Notes: a model not told the origin generated them from the sequence alone. DNA of 64,000 nt from PALSA-610 sp038239145 (GCA_038239145.1 JBBSFB010000013.1:17004-81003), one strand, 5' to 3'; counted from the first letter of the stretch, positions 17,511 through 26,426 are shown. Numbers and translations: made by a program.

Positions 17511-18446
17511 GTGGGCAAAGAGAACGCACTGCCGCTCCGTTCGCTGCTCTTCACGCCCGGCGATCAAGAGGACCGCATCGCCGCGAACGCGAAGTCGGGT
17601 GCCGACGCGCTCTTCCTCGACATCGAGGAGCCCCGCACGCCGTGCCCGGAGTCGACTCGGGTCAAGGCGCGGGGGCTGGTGCGCGAGTACCTCGACTCCG
17701 CCGCCACCGGCCCGGATACGCCCGTCAACTTCGTGCGCGTGCAGCCGGTCGATTCCGGCATGATCCTGCGCGACCTCCAAGCGGTGATGGGACCGAACCT
17801 CGCGGGCATCCTCCTACCCAAGATCACCGGGCCCGCCGATGTGCACGCGGCCGACGCGATCATCACGTGTCTCGAAGTCGAGCACGGGCTCCCGCGCGGT
17901 GAGATCGTGTTGTACCCGATCCTCGAGAACGCGCAGGCCATCCGCCAGGCGTACGAGATCGCGAGCGCATCGGAGCGGGTCGCCTACATGGGCGGCGCGG
18001 TCTCGCGCTTCGGCGACATCTGCGCCGACATCGGATTCCGCTGGACGCCGAAGGGCACCGAGACGCTCTACATCCGCGAGAAGGTGCTGATCGACGCGCG
18101 GGCAGCCGGGATCAGGTACCCGATCAGCGGCATGTGGGGCGGCGCGAACGACGACCTCGACGGTCTGCACTCCTGGCTCACCGAACTGCGCGACATCGGG
18201 TACTTCGGCATGATGATGGGAAACGCCGAGCACGTACCGATCGTCAACGCCGCCTTCACGCCGAGCCGCGACGAGGTCGCGTACTGGAGCGAGATCGACC
18301 GGCTGACGTGCGAAGCGGAGTCGTCGAACGGCAAGGTCGTCATGGGGGACAAGAACCAAGGCGAGGGACACGAAATCCACATCGCGCACGTCGCGACCGC
18401 GCGCAAGCTCCTGGCGTGGGCTCGCGAGTTGGGAGTTCAGGCATGA
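17511..18446 (+). CDS. CitE/HpcH-HpaI-family aldolase or lyase
   Basis: 311 aa TIM-barrel protein of the HpcH/HpaI aldolase and citrate-lyase beta family, which cleaves or forms C-C bonds in acyl-CoA or 2-oxo acids. Landmarks: RSLLFTPG near the N-terminus, DALFLDIEEP (metal or substrate acid), FVRVQP, ILLPKITGPADV and YPILENAQAI (metal Glu). An AGGAGG site precedes GTG 17511. It sits 91 bp after the permease, beyond the tandem hairpins, and may have partly separate expression. The substrate is unknown; malyl-, citramalyl- or hydroxyacyl-CoA are family options. Confidence 0.85.
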   Translation: MGKENALPLRSLLFTPGDQEDRIAANAKSGADALFLDIEEPRTPCPESTRVKARGLVREYLDSAATGPDTPVNFVRVQPVDSGMILRDLQAVMGPNLAGILLPKITGPADVHAADAIITCLEVEHGLPRGEIVLYPILENAQAIRQAYEIASASERVAYMGGAVSRFGDICADIGFRWTPKGTETLYIREKVLIDARAAGIRYPISGMWGGANDDLDGLHSWLTELRDIGYFGMMMGNAEHVPIVNAAFTPSRDEVAYWSEIDRLTCEAESSNGKVVMGDKNQGEGHEIHIAHVATARKLLAWARELGVQA

Positions 18447-18521
18447 GGGCCAGGCGCACACCGGAGGCTCGTATGGTCCTTCGAGTCGCACGGGTGACCG
18501 AGAACCGGAGGTGGTAGCCGC

Positions 18522-19943
18522 ATGAGGAACAACGCAGCGGCGGTGCGGGCCGGGCTCTCGCACCCGATCATCGACGCCGACGGGCACTTCGTCGAGCTCG
18601 GACCGGTCTTCGAAGAAGAGATGCTCACGTACCTCGGGGAGATGGGCGGGCCCGAAATGCGCGACCGGTACGCCCGGAACACGGGTCTCACCGACACCAC
18701 GACCGTCCTCGCGTCGCATCCCGGAGCACGCGGGCCCGGTTGGCGCGCGATGCCGTCGTGGTGGGGATGGCCGACGGAGAACACGCGCGACCGCGCAACA
18801 TCATACCTGCCGGCGCTACTCTACGAACGCCTCGACGAGATCGGCATCGACTTCACGATCCTCTATCCGTCGATGACGCTGTCGTACCTCGAGATGCACG
18901 ACGACGAGCTGATCGGCCTGCGCTGCCGGGCCGCGAACCGTGCGCTCGCGAACCTGTACGCGCCGTATCGCGACCGCACGACCGTCGGCGCGCTGGTGCC
19001 GATGATCGACCCGAAGCTCGCGGTCGACGAGCTGGAGTACGCGGTCCGCGAGCTCGGCTTCAAGACCGCGGTGTTCGCCGGTCACGCGCGCCGATCCATC
19101 GGTGACGGCGACGAGCACCGGCTCGACACGTTCGGAGTCGACAGCGCGTTCGACTACGACCCGGTGTGGGCCAAGTGCGTCGAGCTCGGGGTCGCGCCGG
19201 TGTTCCACAGCTCGTTGCAGTCGCATCGGGTGACCCGATCAGCCACGAGCTACGTGTACAACCACATCGGTGGCCTGGCCGCGAGCCACGAGTCGCTGTG
19301 CAAATCGCTGTTCCTCTCGGGGGTGACGCACCGGTTCCCGACCCTGCGCTTCGGATTCCTCGAAGGCGGCGTGGGCTGGGCATGCAGCCTGTTCTCCGAT
19401 TTGGTCGGCCACTGGTCGAAGCGCAACGCGAACGACATCCGGAGCCTCGATCCCGATCTCCTCGATGTCGACGCGCTCGTCGCGCTGTTCGACCAGTACG
19501 GCGACGCGCGGGTGCGCTCCGGTCTGGTCGAGCTGCATGCGTACTTCAGCCGCCCGAGCGGGCGGCCGGAGCAGCTCGACGAGTTCTCCGCCGCCGTGCT
19601 CACGTCGGTCGAGGACCTGCGCGACAAGTTCGTCCCGAACTTCTACTTCGGGTGCGAGGCCGACGACCGCCTCGTCGCGTGGGCCTTCGACGAGCGGATC
19701 AACCCGGCGCACGCCCGCCTGCGACCGATCTTCGGCTCCGACGTGTCGCATTGGGACGTGCAGGATATGACCGAGCCCGTCGAAGAGGCGTTCGAACTCG
19801 TCGAGGACGGCATCATCGGCGAGCGCGAGTTCCGCGAGCTCATGTTCCTCAACCCCGCCCGCCTGCACGCGGGCATGAACCCCGCGTTCTTCGACGGCAC
19901 GATCTGCGCAGAAGCCGTCCGAACCGCCCTCGCCCCCGACTGA
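18522..19943 (+). CDS. Amidohydrolase-family metalloenzyme (amidohydro-rel/ACMSD-like)
   Basis: 473 aa member of the amidohydrolase-related (PF04909-type) superfamily. It has an N-terminal IIDADGHFVE motif replacing DxH, the mid-region VPMIDPKLAVDELEYAV, GVAPVFHSS (metal His region), and the C-terminal FGSDVSHWD (metal Asp). A GGAGGTGG ribosome site precedes ATG 18522. Relatives are hydrolases or decarboxylases of aromatic or 2-oxo acids, often in actinobacterial degradation clusters. The specific reaction cannot be given. Confidence 0.82.
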   Translation: MRNNAAAVRAGLSHPIIDADGHFVELGPVFEEEMLTYLGEMGGPEMRDRYARNTGLTDTTTVLASHPGARGPGWRAMPSWWGWPTENTRDRATSYLPALLYERLDEIGIDFTILYPSMTLSYLEMHDDELIGLRCRAANRALANLYAPYRDRTTVGALVPMIDPKLAVDELEYAVRELGFKTAVFAGHARRSIGDGDEHRLDTFGVDSAFDYDPVWAKCVELGVAPVFHSSLQSHRVTRSATSYVYNHIGGLAASHESLCKSLFLSGVTHRFPTLRFGFLEGGVGWACSLFSDLVGHWSKRNANDIRSLDPDLLDVDALVALFDQYGDARVRSGLVELHAYFSRPSGRPEQLDEFSAAVLTSVEDLRDKFVPNFYFGCEADDRLVAWAFDERINPAHARLRPIFGSDVSHWDVQDMTEPVEEAFELVEDGIIGEREFRELMFLNPARLHAGMNPAFFDGTICAEAVRTALAPD

Positions 19944-19969
19944 TCCTCGGTCGGGCTCGGCAAATTCGT

Positions 19970-19998
19970 TTGTCCCACCGGCGGGGCGCGGGCAGGCT
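19970..19998 (+). promoter_or_regulatory. Candidate SigA-type promoter for thioesterase-like gene
   Basis: TTGTCC and CAGGCT are separated by 17 nt, and the CAGGCT ends 6 nt before ATG 20005, matching the leaderless spacing seen in this window. The -10 element lacks the usual first T, so confidence is modest. Confidence 0.35.
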
Positions 19999-20004
19999 TG
20001 CGCA

Positions 20005-20832
20005 ATGGGCGATCTGGCTACCGATACCGCGGTACGCGCGCGGGGCGACGGGCTGTACGAAGCGACACTGAGCGCGGAGTGGGAAATCTGGGGGCCGATG
20101 GGCGGGTACGTCGCCGCGTGCGCGCTCCGCGCGGCCGGTGCTTCGACACCGGAGCTCCGGCCGGCCGCGTTCTCGTGTCACTACCTGAGCGTGGCCCAGT
20201 TCGGCGCGGTCGACATCCGGGTCTCGACGCGCAAGCGCGGACGCACCGCCGCGGCCCAGCGCGTCGAGATCAGCCAGGGCGATCGGGCGATCCTCGACGC
20301 AATGGTGTGGAGCGTGGCCGACATCGAAGGTTTGGAGCACGACGAGACCACTCCTCCCGACGTTCCTGGCCCGGGCCAGCTCCCGTACATGACCGAGCTC
20401 CTTCCCGACGACGCCGAGCCGCCGTTCCCGTTCTGGCGGAACCTCGAAGGCAAGCCGATCGAGTTCGAAACGGAGTGGCCGCCGACGGGTCCGTTGCCGG
20501 CGCGCTGGCGGGAGTGGTTGCGGTTCGTCCCGACGCCTGCGTACGACGACCCGTGGATCGACGCGACGCGCGCGGTCATCCTCGTCGACCTACCGAGCTG
20601 GCCGTCGGCACACCGTCCGCACGCGTGGAAGGAACACGGCTTCATCGCGCCGACGCTCGACCTGAACGTCGCCTTCCACGCGCCGACGAGCCCGCACGAG
20701 TGGCTGCTGTGCGACGGCTCGGCACCACTGTCGGCCGGCGGTCTCTTCGGTTGGACCGCGCGACTCTGGTCGCCGGGCGGCGGCCTCCACGCATCCGGCG
20801 GCGGGCAGTGCCTCTACCGCCGCACGAACTAG
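20005..20832 (+). CDS. Acyl-CoA thioesterase-like double hotdog protein (TesB-like)
   Basis: 275 aa protein with two hotdog-like halves. It opens with the family pattern W.I.GPMGGYVAACALRAAGA (substrate tunnel), followed by PAAFSCHYLSVAQFGAVDIRV and a second half with APTLDLNVAFHAP and W.ARLWSPGGGLHASGGGQCLYRR. This matches the actinobacterial thioesterase-family group related to TesB, which hydrolyses acyl-CoA. No Shine-Dalgarno is seen; a promoter-like pair lies just upstream. Its stop codon shares bases with the stop of the convergent VOC gene. Confidence 0.82.
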   Translation: MGDLATDTAVRARGDGLYEATLSAEWEIWGPMGGYVAACALRAAGASTPELRPAAFSCHYLSVAQFGAVDIRVSTRKRGRTAAAQRVEISQGDRAILDAMVWSVADIEGLEHDETTPPDVPGPGQLPYMTELLPDDAEPPFPFWRNLEGKPIEFETEWPPTGPLPARWREWLRFVPTPAYDDPWIDATRAVILVDLPSWPSAHRPHAWKEHGFIAPTLDLNVAFHAPTSPHEWLLCDGSAPLSAGGLFGWTARLWSPGGGLHASGGGQCLYRRTN

Positions 20833-21278
20833 TGGTAGCCCTTGTTCTCCAGGTGCGAGCGGTACGTCATCGGCAGTAGCTCGACGTATTGACCGTCGGG
20901 ATCACGGATGAACACCGCGGCGCCGATATTCGACGACTCCACCACTTCTCCCCCGAACTCGGCGACGCGCGCGCACGTCTGGGCGACGTCGTCGACCGAG
21001 AGCGACAGATGGGTCAGTCCGGGTTGGTTCATCGTGCGGGCCTCGAACGGCAGGGTCTGACCATCGGCGGCGTAGTGCAGCAGCTCGAGCACGAGCCCGT
21101 CCCGCACGAGGTACGCGGCAGTCATCGCGAGCGGAACGGTCAACGACATCAACTGGGCCGAGCTGTCGTCAGGCGGGCTGATCTCGCGTTCGAACGTGAA
21201 CCCGAGCAGGTCGCAGTAGAACCGTTTCGACCGTTCGAGATCGGTCACGCACTGCCCCACATGGTTGAAGGCACTCAT
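20829..21278 (-). CDS. VOC-family (glyoxalase/bleomycin-resistance fold) protein
   Basis: 149 aa vicinal-oxygen-chelate protein. Two beta-alpha-beta-beta-beta modules are seen, starting FNHVGQCVTDLERSKRFYCDLLGF and LTHLSLSVDDV, and ending IRDPDGQYVELLP. Metal-ligand candidates are His6, Glu near LELLHY, His in LTHLSL and Glu in YVELLP, so it may be an active glyoxalase-, isomerase- or dioxygenase-type enzyme. The ATG overlaps the upstream MBL-Rieske stop (ATGA), making a two-gene operon. Confidence 0.85.
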   Translation of the reverse strand: MSAFNHVGQCVTDLERSKRFYCDLLGFTFEREISPPDDSSAQLMSLTVPLAMTAAYLVRDGLVLELLHYAADGQTLPFEARTMNQPGLTHLSLSVDDVAQTCARVAEFGGEVVESSNIGAAVFIRDPDGQYVELLPMTYRSHLENKGYH

Positions 21279-22840
21279 GCGGGCGAGTCTTGCACGCGTT
21301 CGCAGCGCAGGCTCTTGTCGTCACTGGTGAGACAACGACCGGTGGCCAGGTCGAACTGCCAGTGATGGAGACTGCATGTGAGCACGCCGTCGTCGATCTC
21401 CCCGAACCGGGTCAGATCGGCTTGGCGGTGCGGGCAGAAGCGCTCGATGCGCCAGCCGTCGCGTTCGAAGAACTCGTCGGCCAGCTCACGTCGCTCGCGG
21501 TACGAACGCTCGACGTAGGCGATGCGCTCGTTCGACAGTGCCTTGAAGAACGTCATGACGAACTCGTTGAAGTTCGCAGGATCGGGCCGGTGCAGTACGA
21601 ACCGGCACGACAAGAACAGCGAGTTGACCCAGTCCTCGACATGACGTTCGAGTAGCGCCTCGATCAACCGGCGGTCGACGTCGGCTTTGTACATGTACGG
21701 CTCGTGGGCGCCCTTCCACGGCCGCACCTCCGACTCGACGAAGTCGATGCACACGTCGGCGCCGGGTTCGCCGACGTCGAGCACGACGTTGCCGGCGATG
21801 CCCGCGGAGGTGATCGGTGCGCGCCGCATCAGCGGTTCGAACCATTCGCCGATCTCCGCAACCAGATCGCGTCGCCCGTGCGACCACGACGCGTGCTCCT
21901 CGTCGAGCCACGGACCCCAATCGTGCCGGTAGTCGTCGATGTACGCGGCCTTGTCCACGAAGGGCTTCGTCGACGCGTCGGCGTCGGGATGGGTCACCGA
22001 GCACGCGGCCGAGTCGAGCTCGACGACGGTGCCGGGGACGATCAGCTCGGCCCGTTCGATCCCGGCGTCGCGCAAGGCATCGAGGAACACCATCTGATCG
22101 GGGAAGATGTTCGCGGGATCACGATCGAAGTCGTTGAGGGCCACGAGCGCGTCGTCGAGGAATGCCGGCGGCCCCGCGCAGGGAAACACGTGTGTGGCGT
22201 CGATCCATTCGATGTACTGGCGGGCCCGCGCCATCTGATTCACGCGCTTCTCGCTCGCGAGACGATGCTTCAATTCCGGCGGGAAGTCGTAGGTGATCGG
22301 ATACCAGATCGCGCCGGAGAACTGCACGATCTGGGCGTCGAACGGACCGAGCGCGCGCAGCATCTCCGGATCGCCGGGCCGGGCATCGTTCTGATCGAGC
22401 ACGCGCGCCGTGCCGTCGTCGAGCACGAGCAATGAGTCGCCCAACGGCCCGTCGGCGGGTGACGTGAACGCGAGGATGGTCGCCGAGAGCCCGTCGAGAT
22501 CGAACGGCTCGCCGTGCCGCGTCCGAACGAAGCGGCGGAAGCCGATCGCGCGCAGCTCGCGTTCGAGGAACGGCACCCCGAACTCGGGCAACAACACCCG
22601 CGTCCGCTTGTCGACGTGACGACCGAGCCATTCGGGATCGAAATGATCGCGATGCAGGTGGGAGACGTAGAGGTAGTCGGGAGCCGAGAAGGCAGTCGGA
22701 TCCAGGCCGTCGTTGCGGGGGAAGGGAAACCACGAGCCGAAGTAGGCGGGTGTGAACCACGGGTCGCACAACACCGATCCGCCCCGGGTCTCCACGAAGA
22801 AACCGACGTGGCCGAGGAAGGTCATGCGCATCGCCGCCAT
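21275..22840 (-). CDS. UlaG-like MBL-fold hydrolase fused to a C-terminal Rieske [2Fe-2S] domain
   Basis: 521 aa. The N-terminal half is an UlaG/RomA-type MBL fold: GHVGFFVETRGGSVLCDPWF, then SHLHRDHFD (HxHxDH), and an AFTSPADG region. The last ~80 residues form a Rieske domain with C-P-H and C-x2-H-H ligands in FCPHRQADL and TCSLHHWQFDL. The middle ~200 residues are not recognised. The combination resembles CMP-N-acetylneuraminate hydroxylase, but with the two domains in reverse order. ATG 22840 is chosen; 22831 and 22825 are alternatives, and the ribosome site is weak. Coupled to the VOC gene. Confidence 0.8.
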   Translation of the reverse strand: MAAMRMTFLGHVGFFVETRGGSVLCDPWFTPAYFGSWFPFPRNDGLDPTAFSAPDYLYVSHLHRDHFDPEWLGRHVDKRTRVLLPEFGVPFLERELRAIGFRRFVRTRHGEPFDLDGLSATILAFTSPADGPLGDSLLVLDDGTARVLDQNDARPGDPEMLRALGPFDAQIVQFSGAIWYPITYDFPPELKHRLASEKRVNQMARARQYIEWIDATHVFPCAGPPAFLDDALVALNDFDRDPANIFPDQMVFLDALRDAGIERAELIVPGTVVELDSAACSVTHPDADASTKPFVDKAAYIDDYRHDWGPWLDEEHASWSHGRRDLVAEIGEWFEPLMRRAPITSAGIAGNVVLDVGEPGADVCIDFVESEVRPWKGAHEPYMYKADVDRRLIEALLERHVEDWVNSLFLSCRFVLHRPDPANFNEFVMTFFKALSNERIAYVERSYRERRELADEFFERDGWRIERFCPHRQADLTRFGEIDDGVLTCSLHHWQFDLATGRCLTSDDKSLRCERVQDSPA

Positions 22841-22976
22841 TCTTGCCAATTCACCCGACCGGACCGGATCCGGGCGACCGGATTCCGCAGGCCCGGTCGT
22901 CAACGGGCGCCACGCGTCGCCTCTCGTTAGTGTCCGCGGCAGTCGTCGAGGCCCGAACCCCACTCGGCCCTCGGCC

Positions 22977-23004
22977 GGGTCCCGCCGGTTCGCCGGCGGG
23001 ACCC
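22977..23004. terminator. Perfect 12-bp stem hairpin with TTCG loop
   Basis: GGGTCCCGCCGG, loop TTCG, then CCGGCGGGACCC. It lies just beyond the 3' end of the ECF sigma gene and before the MBL-Rieske start. No T-run follows on either strand, so it may be a factor-assisted terminator or an mRNA end-stabilising hairpin. The surrounding bases (about 23000-23045) contain several related CCATCC/GGGT short repeats. Confidence 0.55.
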
Positions 23005-23071
23005 ATCCCATCGGCCCATCCAATCGGGTCCATCCATTGGGTAGGACCACGCGGCATTCGCGACGGGACAG

Positions 23072-23587
23072 TCAGCCCGTTTCTTCGTGCCGGAGCGACG
23101 CTTGCAACTCGGCGCGGGCGCGGGCGACGCGCGATCGGATCGTGCCGATAGGAACGCGGCACACCTGCGCCGCCGCTTCGTACGGCAGGCCGACGAGCTG
23201 GGTCAGGACGAACGCCTCTCGGCGCTCGGGCGCGAGCGCGTCGAGCATCATCTCGAGGGCAACCGTCTCCGACATCTCCGACGGGCGCCGTTCACGACGC
23301 CAACGCGCTTCCAACGCGCGTCGGCGTTGCGCACTCCGCACAGCATCCGCGCAGACGCGCCGAGCAACGGCGAGCAGCCACACCCGCCCCGTTGTACGGC
23401 CCTCGAAACGGGGCAACGCCCGCAACGCCCGGGCGTAGGTCTCCTGCACGAGGTCGGCGACGTCGTCGCCGCGGCCCAGGTAGGCGCAGTACCGCCACAC
23501 GTGGTCCTGGGTGTCGCGGACAAACGCCGCCAGCGCGGCCCGGTCGCCCGAGGCGGCGGCCCGGACGATCTGTTCGTCGTCGTCCAC
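23072..23587 (-). CDS. ECF sigma factor
   Basis: 171 aa extracytoplasmic-function sigma-70 factor. Region 2 reads DDVADLVQETYARALRALPRFEGR and RVWLLAVARRVCADAVRS; region 4 reads APERREAFVLTQLVGLPYEAAAQVCRVPIGTIRSRVARARAEL. The open frame continues far upstream to 23914, but the homologous protein starts at GTG 23587, 65 bp from the divergent zinc-finger membrane gene. A usual sigma/anti-sigma pair is convergent or co-directional; here it is divergent. It likely recognises GGAAC-type -35 boxes such as those seen at 23618 and 24308. Confidence 0.85.
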   Translation of the reverse strand: MDDDEQIVRAAASGDRAALAAFVRDTQDHVWRYCAYLGRGDDVADLVQETYARALRALPRFEGRTTGRVWLLAVARRVCADAVRSAQRRRALEARWRRERRPSEMSETVALEMMLDALAPERREAFVLTQLVGLPYEAAAQVCRVPIGTIRSRVARARAELQASLRHEETG

Positions 23588-23614
23588 ATGCTCGACGCTA
23601 CGACGTGTCCGGCC

Positions 23615-23623
23615 TCGGGAACC
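23615..23623 (+). promoter_or_regulatory. Candidate ECF -35 box TCGGGAACC
   Basis: A GGAAC-type box lies about 30 bp before the anti-sigma candidate start. A near-identical TCGGGAACT is at 24305-24313 upstream of the YcnI-type gene. GGAAC is the classical -35 element of ECF sigma factors. No convincing -10 element was fixed by eye. Confidence 0.3.
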
Positions 23624-23652
23624 AGACACCCCTTCGGAACGACTGTTGGAGC

Positions 23653-24273
23653 ATGGACTGTTTTCGGGTTCGAGAAACGCTGTCGGCCACCCTCGACGAC
23701 GAACCGAGATCGGCGGTCGGCATCGCGCCCGCCGTCGCTTGGGCGCACGCGCGCTCGTGCCCGGCGTGTCGCGAGTTCCTCGAGCACGCGCGCGACTTCG
23801 ACACACTCGCGCACACGGCCCTCTCGCAGGCCGCAGCCGCACCCGACATGACCACATTGGTGCTCGATTCGGCACGCCGTGAGCGGCACCGGCCCGACGG
23901 GTTGACTTCGGCACTGCGGCTCGGGCTGGTCGCGGTGGCGATCATGCAGCTGGCGCTCGCGGTCCCCGGACTCATGTTCGGTTCCGACGACGGCGCTCCG
24001 ATCCATGTCGCTCACGAGAAGGGGGCTTGGGACCTCGCGCTCGCGGTCGCGTTCGCGTTCGCGGCGTTGCGACCGCTGCGCGCCGTCGGTCTGCTGCCGT
24101 TTGCGGCCGTGCTCTCGGCGGGATTGATCCTCACCGCGATCATCGACATCGCCCACGGCCGAGCCGTCGCGATCACCGAGACGACCCACCTCCTGGAGCT
24201 CGTCGGGACCGCGCTGTTGTACCTGCTCGTAGCGCCTCGAACCCAATCCCGACGGGTCCTCCGGCTCGCGTAG
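23653..24273 (+). CDS. Zinc-finger (zf-HC2-like) membrane protein, putative anti-sigma factor
   Basis: 206 aa. The cytosolic N-terminus carries the HxxxCxxC anti-sigma zinc motif (His32, Cys36, Cys39, in AHARSCPAC). It is followed by about four hydrophobic segments (LRLGLVAVAIMQLALAVPGLMF, LALAVAFAFAALRPL, LLPFAAVLSAGLILTAI, LLELVGTALLYLLVA). Position next to the divergent ECF sigma gene supports an anti-sigma role at the membrane. The multi-pass C-terminus resembles zf-HC2 proteins linked to copper or YcnI-type genes, and the next gene is indeed YcnI-like. Confidence 0.75.
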   Translation: MDCFRVRETLSATLDDEPRSAVGIAPAVAWAHARSCPACREFLEHARDFDTLAHTALSQAAAAPDMTTLVLDSARRERHRPDGLTSALRLGLVAVAIMQLALAVPGLMFGSDDGAPIHVAHEKGAWDLALAVAFAFAALRPLRAVGLLPFAAVLSAGLILTAIIDIAHGRAVAITETTHLLELVGTALLYLLVAPRTQSRRVLRLA

Positions 24274-24376
24274 ACCCTGGAGAAAACGACAATCGTGTAA
24301 GCATTCGGGAACTTTCTTGCCGGTCGCGACGACCGGTGCACGACACACGTCTTACGAACGGTTCGAGGGGAAACTG

Positions 24377-25087
24377 GTGCGACGTTTCGCAATCGTCATG
24401 GGTACCGCCGCAATCACGTTGGTCGCGGCCGCCGCGCCCGCATGGGCCCACGTGAAGGTCGAGCCCGAGTCCGCGCCCAAGGGGAGCGACGCGGTACTCG
24501 CATTCGTCGTCCCGAACGAGATGGACAACGCGACCACGACCAAAGTCGTCGTGCAGTTCCCCACTGACCACCCGATCGCGGCGGCGCTCGTCGAGCCCAT
24601 CGCGGGCTGGACTTCGGCCGCCACGACCGTCCACGTGACGAAAGCGATCGTCACCGACGCCGGCTCCGTGAACGAAGCGGTGAAGGACGTCACGTGGACT
24701 GCGTCCGGCGCCGGTATCGCGGTCGGCAACTTCCAGGAGTTCAAGGTCTCGGTCGGCCTTCCCGACGACGCCGACTCGCTCGCGTTCGCGACGATCCAGA
24801 CGTACAGCAACGGTCAGACGGTCAACTGGGTCCAGGTCTCGCCGCCCGGCGGACCGGAAGCCGACAATCCCGAGCCGGTGCTGGCGTTGACCGCGGGCGC
24901 GGCCGGCAACGCGACGACTCCCACCACCACCGGGACCTCCTCCGGGTCGACCGGGAGCACCGTGAAGAAGAGCGACGTCGACGGCGCCCGGACGATCGCG
25001 ATCGTCGGCATCGTCGTCGGTGCGCTCGGCCTCCTGCTCGGTGCGGCCGCGATCGGGACCAGCCGCCGCAACAGCAGCTCGTCCTGA
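24377..25087 (+). CDS. YcnI/DUF1775-type secreted copper-binding protein
   Basis: 236 aa exported, membrane-anchored protein. A signal peptide ends ...AAAAPAWA, leaving His as the first mature residue (HVKVEPESAPKGSDAVLAF), the layout of the copper-binding YcnI domain; a Trp in VEPIAGWTS may be the partner residue. A Thr/Ser-rich linker (about 185-200) leads to a C-terminal membrane helix (TIAIVGIVVGALGLLLGAAAIG). The GTG at 24377 has a GAGGGGAA site. No CopCD genes are adjacent. The upstream GGAAC box suggests control by the neighbouring ECF sigma factor. Confidence 0.82.
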   Translation: MRRFAIVMGTAAITLVAAAAPAWAHVKVEPESAPKGSDAVLAFVVPNEMDNATTTKVVVQFPTDHPIAAALVEPIAGWTSAATTVHVTKAIVTDAGSVNEAVKDVTWTASGAGIAVGNFQEFKVSVGLPDDADSLAFATIQTYSNGQTVNWVQVSPPGGPEADNPEPVLALTAGAAGNATTPTTTGTSSGSTGSTVKKSDVDGARTIAIVGIVVGALGLLLGAAAIGTSRRNSSSS

Positions 25088-25124
25088 GGCCGCCTGACGG
25101 TCGGTGGTTCCTTACCGCTTCGCG

Positions 25125-26300
25125 CTAACCCACCGCTGTGAACGTCGCGCTGTAACGGACCGCGCCGGTCTTCGTCTTGCTGCTCGCCCGCACCGCGGCC
25201 CGGAAGTGATGCCCGACGAGCGCACTGAGCGTGAACGTGGTGGCGGTCGGTGACGCGAGGCGGACCTCGACCAATGCGTGCCCGTCGACCTGATACCAGG
25301 CTTCGTAGCGCGTGATGGCGCCCCTCGTGCCGGCCGTGCCCTTCCAGGTCACCTTGTATGCCACCGTCGTCGACGGCTCCGCGCCGCTCGCGACCTTGGC
25401 CGGCGCGGTGACGCCCGGGGTCGTCGTCACCGGCGGAGTCGGCGCGGGCCGGGGCGCGGGCGGGGGCACGAGACCGTCGATCGTGTCGGCCTCCCACACG
25501 TCGTGCAGCACGACGGTCCACGAGATCCGGCCGAAGCCGCTGTGTGCCCAACCGGTGCCCCACGAGTTCTGCACGATGAGCCCGGTGCTGTCGTAGCCGA
25601 CCGCCAACACCTCGTGGTAGCCACGGATCACGGAGGTGGAGTCGGTGTCGACCGCCGCCGCGTTCGACCCGAGCACGTCGAATCCATGCCGCACTGCCAT
25701 CTCGATTGCGACCGGATGCTTCGTCGCGAGAGCCTGCTTGACGAGGGTCGCGCTCCCGGCCTGGTTCGAACCGACGAAGAGTGTCTCGTAACCCTTGATC
25801 TTGAAGTGCGCTGCGTTGGCGTGCTCGGCCGCGGTGGGCTTGTGCTGCCAGTCGTAGTCGCCCTGCGCGTAGTCGGCACGGGTGTCGCTGCCCTGGGTCG
25901 CCGCGAGCTGCAGCGCGTCGGCCGGGACGCTGCCGCCGTCGCCGCCGCCGTTGATCTGCGAGTACGTGTACATCGGCGCGAACGGCTGTCCCGCCCGACC
26001 GCTGTAGCGCGCGTACCAGCCGAGCATCGCGTAGTCGATCGCCCAGGTGACGCACGAGCTGACCTGTCCCTGGTTCCCGGGAGCCACGGCCCACTGCCGG
26101 AGATCGACGCTCGCGGGGACGGCACCGAGCATGACGACACGCGGCCAGAGAACCCGGGTCGGCCGGCTCGCACCGAGCCCGTGCCCGGCGACCGGAGCAC
26201 CGGCCGGAACCGGATCCGCGAACGCGCTCCCGGCCGCGCACGCGGTGGCGGCCAGCGCGACGATCACCATGGAGCTGACGATGCAGAGGGGGCGGCGCAT
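25125..26300 (-). CDS. Secreted papain-like (C1-family) cysteine protease
   Basis: 391 aa with an N-terminal export signal (MRRPLCIVSSMVIVALAATA; a Cys at 21 could make it a lipoprotein). The C1 catalytic set is complete: Gln in GNQGQVSS with Cys83, His in GYHEVLAVGYD and Asn in VQNSWGTGW. A Pro/Thr-rich linker (about 280-300) joins a C-terminal fibronectin-III-like domain (VTWKGTAGTRGAITRYEAWYQVDG). It is probably an extracellular or wall protease with a binding domain. Starts at ATG 26300; the 3' end is convergent with the copper protein gene. Confidence 0.87.
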   Translation of the reverse strand: MRRPLCIVSSMVIVALAATACAAGSAFADPVPAGAPVAGHGLGASRPTRVLWPRVVMLGAVPASVDLRQWAVAPGNQGQVSSCVTWAIDYAMLGWYARYSGRAGQPFAPMYTYSQINGGGDGGSVPADALQLAATQGSDTRADYAQGDYDWQHKPTAAEHANAAHFKIKGYETLFVGSNQAGSATLVKQALATKHPVAIEMAVRHGFDVLGSNAAAVDTDSTSVIRGYHEVLAVGYDSTGLIVQNSWGTGWAHSGFGRISWTVVLHDVWEADTIDGLVPPPAPRPAPTPPVTTTPGVTAPAKVASGAEPSTTVAYKVTWKGTAGTRGAITRYEAWYQVDGHALVEVRLASPTATTFTLSALVGHHFRAAVRASSKTKTGAVRYSATFTAVG

Positions 26301-26426
26301 GCGCAGTCATTCGACCGCCGCTGGCCTCGGCTGGCGTCCGATCGCCGCGCGATGACAACTGTCACACGCCCGCGCGTGACCGTCGTCACAACCGGGCCCA
26401 TCCGGGGCCGGCAGTACCCTCGACCG

